Positions 1 to 4,249 of a stretch of 5,245 nucleotides of DNA are shown piece by piece; positions within the stretch are counted from its first letter, which is position 1; every line of letters begins with the position of its first letter. The notes below the pieces were generated by a model. It had not been told where the DNA came from and made no database searches. It was given only the letters and a program-made list of their open reading frames with translations. A program made the position numbers and the translations under genes. This DNA is from JAVBPB01 sp031549965 (lineage in GTDB: Bacteria; Bacillota; Clostridia; Lachnospirales; Lachnospiraceae): NCBI GenBank assembly GCA_031549965.1, contig JAVBPB010000067.1:1-5245 (forward strand), given 5' to 3'.

Positions 1-2
1 TA

Positions 3-234
3 GGAATGAAACAATGCCAAGTGCATACTGAAAAAGGTGTGAAACGATATCAATATATAGTGATGCTTGGATATATTTTTTGTGGTTTAAAAGTTGAAGA
101 AAATAAAATTACTTTTAGTTCAACTCGTAAAAAATACCAAAACATAATTAATAAATCTAAAGTTTCGTGGATATATAAAAGGTTTAAATGGTGTTCCATT
201 CGAAAAAATCTTAAAAGAATTTAAAATAGCATAA
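3..234 (+). pseudogene. Unidentified coding tail at left edge, apparently frameshifted
   Basis: The plus strand is open from the window edge to a stop at 222-224, giving a basic, Lys/Tyr-rich peptide with KGVKRYQYIVMLGYIFCGLK near its start. From about position 150 a different frame looks more protein-like (RGYIKGLNGVPFEKILKEFK, stop 232-234). The two read well together as one protein with an indel at roughly 145-165. There is no ribosome-binding site before the ATG at position 6, so I read this as the C-terminal end of a gene entering from the left, not a complete gene. I do not recognise the family. It is followed about 37 bases later by a 17-base sequence that recurs as the end of a possible transposable element at 2622-2783, so a transposase remnant is possible. 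That is inference only. Confidence 0.25.
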
Positions 235-270
235 GTTTAATTATTCAATTGTAAAAAAATGTATCCATTT

Positions 271-287
271 TTGCACGTTTATAGTAT
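271..287 (+). repeat. Copy 1 of a 17-base repeat, possible element end
   Basis: TTGCACGTTTATAGTAT is identical to 2767-2783 and matches 15 of 17 bases of the inverted copy at 2622-2638. It ends in TA. It may be the right-hand terminal repeat of an element whose left end lies outside the window. No partner end is visible between 1 and 270. Confidence 0.45.
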
Positions 288-319
288 AAATATAATCCTG
301 AATTTTTATTTATCTACGC

Positions 320-369
320 AAAAAAGGGTTGCAAAATAAAGCATAATAAATATGCCTTTATTTGCAACC
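320..369 (-). terminator. Intrinsic terminator, expression platform of the riboswitch
   Basis: On the minus strand GGTTGCAAATAAAGGCATA (351-369) pairs almost completely with TATGCTTTATTTTGCAACC (327-345), allowing for one-base slips. The hairpin is closed by a six-base loop and followed directly by CCC-free run TTTTTT (320-325) after one extra C. This is a typical Rho-independent terminator in the minus direction. In the plus direction no T tract follows. Its first six stem bases, GGTTGC, overlap the 3' strand of aptamer helix P1 at 366-369, so terminator and aptamer should be mutually exclusive. Confidence 0.75.
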
Positions 370-459
370 GAACTACCTTCAGATAAATTATATAAACAAC
401 ACCCCTGATTAGGTTTCTCGCTTTGCGTCCTTATCTTTCAATAAGTTTGCTCCTCAATT
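366..459 (-). promoter_or_regulatory. Class I cyclic-di-GMP riboswitch aptamer (GEMM-I)
   Basis: Read on the minus strand, the segment shows the GEMM-I hallmarks in order. GCAAAC (445-450) is followed by a hairpin with CTTATT/GATAAG stem and GAAA tetraloop (431-446). The near-invariant GGACGCAAAGC (420-430) comes next. ACCTAA at about 409-414 and AGGT at about 376-379 form the tetraloop receptor, around a second arm closed by TCAG/CTGA. A closing helix AATTGAG (453-459) with TTCGGTT (366-372) forms seven pairs, three of them wobbles. By family knowledge such RNAs bind cyclic di-GMP and control motility, adhesion, biofilm or extracellular genes. The terminator stem reuses the P1 3' strand, so ligand binding should favour read-through (an ON switch); this is inference. 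No gene is visible on this strand down to base 1, so the target is beyond the left edge or lost. Confidence 0.87.
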
Positions 460-480
460 AATCTCTCCCATTTTGTGGTG

Positions 481-509
481 ATTATAACATAGCTTTAATA
501 TAATTCCAA
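481..509 (-). promoter_or_regulatory. Sigma-A-type promoter of the riboswitch RNA
   Basis: On the minus strand TTGGAA (504-509) and TATAAT (481-486, a perfect -10) are separated by exactly 17 bases. Initiation about seven bases after the -10 box would put the RNA start near 474, some 15 bases before the aptamer's closing helix. The -35 box matches TTGACA at four of six positions. Confidence 0.6.
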
Positions 510-521
510 GTAGTACAATGT

Positions 522-554
522 GACTATTTATTCAGTTAATCGTTAAAAATAGTC
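522..554. repeat. Inverted repeat upstream of the riboswitch promoter
   Basis: GACTATTT (522-529) and AAATAGTC (547-554) are perfect inverted arms. An inner TTAA/TTAA pair around TCG extends the stem, leaving ATTCAG bulged on one side. It ends 12 bases upstream of the -35 box. A second small palindrome, TAAGAGTCTTA, abuts it at 555-565. No T tract follows on either strand, so it is not an obvious terminator. A regulator-binding site is possible. The rest of 510-662 holds nothing I can name. Confidence 0.4.
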
Positions 555-662
555 TAAGAGTCTTAATTTACTCCTAGCGTGAGTTCAGAAAAATAGAATA
601 AAAAACCTTGTGACTCCACATATATTCAGAAGTTGGAGGTTACTATTTGTAGTGATATCTTT

Positions 663-897
663 TTATATTCCTTCTATTATTTTCCATGTTTTTTGTTGTT
701 CTTCATTCATTTCTTCAAGCTTTTTGGTTAATTTCTTTGTTTCCGATTTCTCATTCTTTTCTTTTATCCAACTTTCCCTTATTTCAGTTAGTTCTTTTAT
801 TTTTAAACTGTATGATCAGTCCATCACCATTTGTAACTAATGCTGAATATTTTCCAACTGGTATTGATCCTTTAAAAATTTCATTCCATTTTTCCAT
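663..897 (-). pseudogene. Small hypothetical gene with a one-base frameshift
   Basis: Starting at the ATG at 895-897, the first frame gives 37 residues (beginning MEKWNEIFKGSIPVGKYSAL) and stops at 784-786. The adjoining frame carries straight on with a highly charged, probably helical or coiled-coil tail (KELTEIRESWIKEKNEK, then KKLEEMNEEQQKTWKIIEGI) and stops at 663-665. Removing one A from the five-A run at 800-804 (minus strand) joins both into a protein of about 77 residues. It lies 99 bases downstream of the Imm8-like gene, in the same direction. I do not recognise the family. The indel could be real decay, a sequencing error, or slippage on the A run. The ribosome-binding site is poor (AAGGGA, about 12 bases before the ATG). 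Confidence 0.4.
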
Positions 898-996
898 ATT
901 AACTTACATTCCCTTCAATTTATTATGCATTAGTAACTCTTAACCTTTTTAAGAATGTTAATAATTACACCCTTAAATCAAACCTTCTGATCTAAA

Positions 997-1701
997 CTAA
1001 CTTTTAAGTGCTATTTTTACTTTTTTCCATGTTTCCCTAGAACATACTCTCAATATTTCATTTATTTCTAATTTAATCAGATTAATACTATGTGTATCAT
1101 TAAATTCTTTCACAAAAAAAGTTGCTCTTCCTGATTTTATTCCTTTTTCATTTATACAGTTTTTCATTTGGTTATATGTCATAACTGTACAATAATAATT
1201 TTCTTTTTCTCTTGATTCACTATCTACAATAGTTAATTTCAACTCTACAGTATTCTTATGTAACAAACAGTTTATCTCATTTAACAAAGGAAAATGCTTT
1301 GCGTTTTTATTCAATATAATCAATTCTGAATCATACAACCATTTATAATAATCTAATCCTTCATAATCCCATGTAATGTATTGGCTGATTAACATTGCTG
1401 TTTCTTCCCATGTATCTCTTTGGCTCAAATCTAAAATTTTTATCAGTTCATTTCTTATTATATTTATATTATTTTGCATAGAAGATTCATTTACTATAAA
1501 TATTGCTTTTCCATTTAAAATTTTTTGCATATTAAAAAGTCCTTCTATATACTTTGGTGTCAAAATGCTAAAAGTAAATGAATCTTCATCCATTGCTCCA
1601 TCTTCTTCAAAGTTTATATATGCAATTAAAGGTTGTACAAAATCATCAATATGCTCTGGTGTTTCCCACCACATAAATTCATTTAATATAGGTTTTATCA
1701 T
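997..1701 (-). CDS. Immunity protein made of two Imm8-like domains
   Basis: A 234-residue, probably cytoplasmic protein. Its first half carries the Imm8 signature: an acidic N-terminal stretch, then DEDSFTFSILTPKYIEGLF (residues 38-56), KAIFIV (65-70) and DTWEETAMLISQYITWDYEG (96-115). The second half repeats the pattern in diverged form: CTVMTY (171-176), GRATFFVKEF (191-200), INLIKLEINEIL (206-217) and SRETWKKVK (221-229). Alignment of GKAIFIV with GRATFFV and of RDTWEETA with RETWKKVK supports internal duplication. Imm8 proteins neutralise the C-terminal toxin tips of polymorphic toxins by direct binding. No intact partner toxin adjoins it; the nearest candidate is the broken tail at 2008-2138. 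The start is set by AAGGAGGAG four bases before the ATG at 1699-1701; an in-frame ATG further upstream lacks such a site. Confidence 0.88.
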   Translation of the reverse strand: MIKPILNEFMWWETPEHIDDFVQPLIAYINFEEDGAMDEDSFTFSILTPKYIEGLFNMQKILNGKAIFIVNESSMQNNINIIRNELIKILDLSQRDTWEETAMLISQYITWDYEGLDYYKWLYDSELIILNKNAKHFPLLNEINCLLHKNTVELKLTIVDSESREKENYYCTVMTYNQMKNCINEKGIKSGRATFFVKEFNDTHSINLIKLEINEILRVCSRETWKKVKIALKS

Positions 1702-1705
1702 TAAT

Positions 1706-1714
1706 CTCCTCCTT
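1706..1714 (-). promoter_or_regulatory. Strong ribosome-binding site of the Imm8-like gene
   Basis: AAGGAGGAG on the minus strand ends four bases before the ATG at 1699-1701. It rules out the longer reading from the ATG at 1732-1734, which would place this site inside the coding region. Confidence 0.85.
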
Positions 1715-1734
1715 GTTTTATTTTTTATTAACAT

Positions 1735-2007
1735 TTAAATCAAAAAACTTTATCAATATATTTGGCATTAAATCGAATAAAAAATCTTAATATTTAATGC
1801 TGAATATTTCTTCTGTTTATAGATAGCAACATAATACTTAATTTTGCCGATATTTAACACAACCTATATAGGATAATAAAAATAGCAACTTAATCAATTA
1901 AAGCAATTACAATAAACAGATATATACTTTTTCTCAAATATAAATCTGCTTATTGTATAAATGATGCCTTAAAAGCAATTATTTTTTATATTCAACATGG
2001 TAGTTAC
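1735..2007. other. AT-rich intergenic region with no gene
   Basis: No convincing reading frame is present on either strand. A perfect 9-base inverted repeat, GCATTAAAT (1765-1773) and ATTTAATGC (1792-1800), could form a hairpin in the leader of the Imm8-like gene, but no T tract follows it on the minus strand. A weak promoter-like pair on the minus strand, TTGAGA (1932-1937) and TATTGT (1909-1914), has a 17-base spacer and could serve that gene. This is a low-confidence suggestion in such AT-rich DNA. Confidence 0.3.
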
Positions 2008-2138
2008 TTAAACTGTCTTTCTGTCATTCGCTAATATTTCAAAATTAGCTTCATAAACCCCTTTTTTAGTTTTAAAATTTTTTATAACTCTTAGTTTTTA
2101 TGTTTTGTGCCTACCCTATTGACTATTGTCCAGTCCAC
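2008..2138 (-). pseudogene. Frameshifted toxin-like tail
   Basis: Directly after the stop of the upstream immunity gene, the minus strand reads VDWTIVNRVGTKHK and then meets a stop at 2091-2093. The adjoining frame continues as RVIKNFKTKKGVYEANFEIL and ends NDRKTV with a stop at 2008-2010. Codon use and amino-acid composition look like real protein in both pieces, and the switch lies in a run of A (2094-2100). There is no start codon or ribosome-binding site. I read it as the C-terminal end of a displaced toxin or another lost gene of this locus, perhaps the former partner of the Imm8-like protein. The family is not recognised and function is inferred only from position. Confidence 0.35.
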
Positions 2139-2140
2139 TC

Positions 2141-2485
2141 TTAATTTAGCTCATACTCTCTTTTATTATGAAAGCAATACATAATTTTAGTTTTTTCATA
2201 ATTATATTCCCAACTATCTCCAATAGTAAAACCTTCCAAAGTATCTATTTTTCCATTTGTAATATATAAGATAAAATAATATATATCATTATCATTTAAT
2301 TTTGCCATTACATCATCTATTCTACCATTTAAACTGTTTTTAACAAAATTATCATGAATATTAAATGTTGTAAAAAATCCATATCCTGTATATTCTCTGG
2401 AAGCAATTATCGCATTTGAGTATTGCTCTTTAAAACTTATAAATCTCTCATCCTCACCATATAATAACATTTCCATAACTTTCAT
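2141..2485 (-). CDS. Probable orphan immunity protein
   Basis: From the first ATG (2483-2485) this is a 114-residue soluble protein. The only good ribosome-binding site, AGAGGTG at 2512-2518, lies too far upstream for that ATG. It is well spaced for an in-frame ATT at 2504-2506, which would add MTHEEFE and give 121 residues. Conserved-looking blocks are an N-terminal amphipathic helix with LLYGEDERF, SREYTGYGFFTTF in the middle, and GKIDTLEGFTIGDSW near the end. From memory, small proteins with the pattern REYTGxGFFxxF, then a hydrophobic strand and LEGxTxGDxW, are common immunity proteins beside Rhs, WXG/LXG and contact-dependent toxins; I cannot give a family name with certainty. It has no signal peptide or membrane segment. 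No intact toxin lies immediately upstream, so it is probably an orphan kept for protection against related strains. Confidence 0.75.
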   Translation of the reverse strand: MKVMEMLLYGEDERFISFKEQYSNAIIASREYTGYGFFTTFNIHDNFVKNSLNGRIDDVMAKLNDNDIYYFILYITNGKIDTLEGFTIGDSWEYNYEKTKIMYCFHNKREYELN

Positions 2486-2511
2486 TTCAAATTCTTCATG
2501 TGTAATAACAT

Positions 2512-2518
2512 CACCTCT
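2512..2518 (-). promoter_or_regulatory. Ribosome-binding site pointing to an ATT start
   Basis: AGAGGTG on the minus strand lies five bases before the in-frame ATT at 2504-2506 and 26 bases before the first in-frame ATG. An in-frame TAA just upstream prevents any longer reading, so ATT is the best-spaced start codon available. Confidence 0.5.
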
Positions 2519-2621
2519 TTAAATAAACTTATGGTTTAGACCAAAAGCCTAATTCCTATATTTATTACCCTTAAAAATAGGATTACTTAGTTTTTCAGTA
2601 AAAATAAAGCAATCTATCTAT

Positions 2622-2783
2622 GTACTATAATCGTGCAAATTTCAGTCCAAATATTTACACCCTTTGATTTTATGGTATTTCTGCTGATGAAGTGGTGTCA
2701 AAATATTAGATTTTGAGTTTAACAAAATGCCTTAAGATAAATATTTGCAAAATTATTACAGTAAAATTGCACGTTTATAGTAT
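2622..2783. mobile_element. Possible small non-autonomous element with inverted ends
   Basis: The left end reads TACTATAATCGTGCAAATTT (from 2623). The right end, read inward on the minus strand from 2782, gives TACTATAAACGTGCAATTTT. These 20-base ends differ at only two positions. The segment is about 160 bases, carries no credible gene, and each end has TA at its outer edge, which would fit the TA target preference of IS630/mariner-type elements. It sits between a degraded toxin tail and the next immunity gene, where an intact immunity gene might have been expected. A chance AT-rich palindrome or a transcription signal is an alternative, but the third exact copy of the right end at 271-287 argues for a dispersed repeat. 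Confidence 0.4.
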
Positions 2784-2814
2784 GTATTTAATATTTGATT
2801 CTAAAAAATATTTT

Positions 2815-3036
2815 CTACTTAACCCAAGCATCAGATATTCTTTTTATCCCATTTATAACCCTATATATAACTTCAACAACTTGTCCATTAATGTTTAGTG
2901 AATTAATAAAAGCTGGTCCATTCTTATAGACTTTTTGATTTCCTTCATCTAAAACTTTATCTATTATAGACACAATAATACCCCAGTGTAAAGTTTCTAG
3001 GGGTTTAGTTGTAGAAGACCCCACGATTTTTAGCAA
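2815..3036 (-). pseudogene. Toxin-like C-terminal tail fragment
   Basis: The reading frame is open from just after a TAA to a TAG at 2815-2817. The only start-like codon is TTG at 3034-3036, with no ribosome-binding site, so it is unlikely to be an independent gene. The sequence is protein-like: TLHWGIIVSIIDKVLDEG, then KNGPAFINSLNINGQ and a strongly beta ending VVEVIYRVINGIKRISDAWV. The closing strand pattern (YRV..NGIKRISDAWVK at the extreme C-terminus) resembles the ends of small beta-rich nuclease toxins at Rhs and CdiA tips. That is an impression rather than a family assignment. It follows the broken Rhs tail in the same direction but in another frame. It is either a separate displaced toxin tip or that tail's last part after a frameshift. 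Confidence 0.4.
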
Positions 3037-3595
3037 CTTTTAATTCTTATATTTTTAGTTGAAAATTGTATTTCTAACGTTGCTCCTTCACCAGAAGTAC
3101 TGCTTGGTCTAACAACACTTTTACCATTTATAATACCTTGTTTACCTGGAACAAATTTTGTTAAAATATTTTTAACATTAGATGGTTTTAAACTATTAAA
3201 ATCACTTAATGCTTGTTTATAGCCTCCTTATGATGTTAAATTTGTTGTTATTCCTTTAGCTTTCGTGGTGTTATTTAATCCCTGAGTTAATTCAACTATT
3301 GTTGTTGCGGAATCACTATTATCATTGCCTCCACCTGAATTACCAGGTTTTTGAGGGCCTTCTTTATTCTTGTCAGTTAATTCATCACCGTTATTTGAGC
3401 CTTCTTTAATTAATAATATCATTCCCATTGTAACTACAGCTTTAATTCCCTCTTTTAACGTCTGTTTAGCTAATGAGGAGACTATAAATCAATAATCCAA
3501 AATGCTATAGGATTATATCCATTCGGGTCACAATACATTTTTTCAAAACAAGGGTTACATCCATAGCTGTCTCCAAAAGTTTCTATACCTAATAG
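3030..3595 (-). pseudogene. Displaced Rhs tail with a second toxin domain, broken
   Basis: Three protein-like pieces read in the same direction. The first (open 3485-3595) contains MYCDPNGYNPIAFWII, matching the Rhs core boundary motif (compare MYSDPSGY in the intact copy), and stops at 3482-3484. After a one-base shift near 3480-3490 the next frame gives SSLAKQTLKEGIKAVVTMGM, a hydrophilic linker rich in G, N, K and P, and NLTS before a TAA at 3228-3230. Beyond that stop the same frame stays open for 65 codons: KQALSDFNSLKPSNVK, then GKSVVRPSSTSGEGATLEIQ and NIRIK, ending at 3030-3032. The pattern DFNSLxPxNVK...VRPxSxxGxxTLEIQ...IRIK is one I associate with a recurring Rhs/CdiA toxin tip, probably a nuclease. 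It was likely an earlier toxin tip pushed downstream by recombination and now dead: one frameshift and one nonsense codon. The cognate immunity gene is not obvious. Confidence 0.7.
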
Positions 3596-3702
3596 CTAGT
3601 TTTCAGTTAATCCAATTGATTAACTACACTGTCTAGTAACGTGCTGTGTTCTTCCAATCATAACTCATCAAATGACTAACAGCAACACAGCAATTGTCCA
3701 AA

Positions 3703-4224
3703 TTAAATTTGAATAGATATATGTTCCTCCTGCAAATACTCTATTTCTTGCCATTTACCTATTTTTTTAAATTCTTCACTCACTTGTTTGGTTGGAGGAT
3801 ATACATAGCAAATATCTTCATGAGAAACTGTACCAATTAATAGTTTGTTATCTAAAAAAAAGCATAAATCTTCAGGTGTATCTTTAACATCTTCTAATGT
3901 TCCATTAGAATTTCTATATCTTAAAAAAATATTGTCAAAGTAGTTTTGTATGATTGCTTTCGCTTGCTCATTGGCTTTATATAAGTACACTTCTAAAGTA
4001 TTTTCTTGTGGAACATAAAAACAATGCCAATGTTGCGTTTGGATTGTTTTTATATAAAAAGGGCTCATATCTCTAATAAAATTAATATGAGTAATACCAT
4101 TAGCAATAGATTCATAACCATTTTTTGTAAATGAAAAATACGAAGAATATTTAAAGCACAAATCCAGTAGCCTACTAAAATTATCATTTTCTATGTTTTT
4201 TATTAGTCTTAACATCTTATACAT
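3703..4224 (-). CDS. Probable cognate immunity protein of the Rhs toxin
   Basis: A 173-residue soluble protein, starting MYKMLRLIKN, with no signal peptide or membrane segment. It lies 25 bases after the stop of the Rhs toxin, the position a cognate immunity gene normally takes, and would be co-transcribed with it. Visible blocks are YFSFTKNGYESIANGITHI (residues 29-47), TQHWHCFYVPQENTLEVYLY (63-82) and, near the C-terminus, PEDLCFFLDNKLLIGTVSHE (117-136) followed by DICYVYPP and IGKWQEIEYL. The ending, with a beta-strand, a conserved-looking TVSHE and YVYPPT, resembles immunity proteins of other Rhs loci, but I cannot name the family. The start is fixed by GGAGG five or six bases upstream of the ATG at 4222-4224. 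A longer in-frame reading from 4326 would overlap the toxin and is rejected. Presumed role: cytoplasmic binding and inhibition of the toxin tip (inferred from position). Confidence 0.82.
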   Translation of the reverse strand: MYKMLRLIKNIENDNFSRLLDLCFKYSSYFSFTKNGYESIANGITHINFIRDMSPFYIKTIQTQHWHCFYVPQENTLEVYLYKANEQAKAIIQNYFDNIFLRYRNSNGTLEDVKDTPEDLCFFLDNKLLIGTVSHEDICYVYPPTKQVSEEFKKIGKWQEIEYLQEEHISIQI

Positions 4225-4230
4225 TTTTAA

Positions 4231-4235
4231 CCTCC
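4231..4235 (-). promoter_or_regulatory. Ribosome-binding site of the immunity gene
   Basis: GGAGG on the minus strand, six bases before the ATG at 4222-4224 and inside the short gap after the toxin stop (4250-4252). It sets the start of the immunity gene and indicates strong independent translation from the shared transcript. Confidence 0.85.
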
Positions 4236-4249
4236 ATAAGTTATAATTA

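Noticed and set aside
838..852. TAATGCTGAATATTT shared with 1795-1809
   Set aside because: A 15-base match in very AT-rich DNA with no similarity on either side; probably chance.
610..943. Two overlapping plus-strand reading frames rich in Phe and Ser
   Set aside because: They are antisense shadows of the charged, Lys/Glu-rich small gene on the minus strand; no ribosome-binding site precedes them.
1376..1738. A 120-codon plus-strand reading frame
   Set aside because: Antisense to the Imm8-like gene, hydrophobic and Ser-rich as expected of a shadow, with no ribosome-binding site.
1765..1800. Inverted repeat considered as a terminator
   Set aside because: All-AT-rich 9-base stem with an 18-base loop and no T tract on the minus strand; kept only as a possible leader hairpin.
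2551..2587. CCTAT/ATAGG inverted arms before the orphan immunity gene
   Set aside because: Short bulged stem with a loop of about 20 bases and no T tract; not a convincing terminator or riboswitch.
2640..2730. Minus-strand peptide with TPLHQQKYHKIKG, briefly suggestive of a histidine nuclease tail
   Set aside because: Only about 28 codons, no start, and no continuation in any frame; too short to support.
2713..2898. A 61-codon plus-strand reading frame
   Set aside because: Crosses the possible element end and the antisense of the toxin-like tail; no ribosome-binding site and no recognisable protein features.
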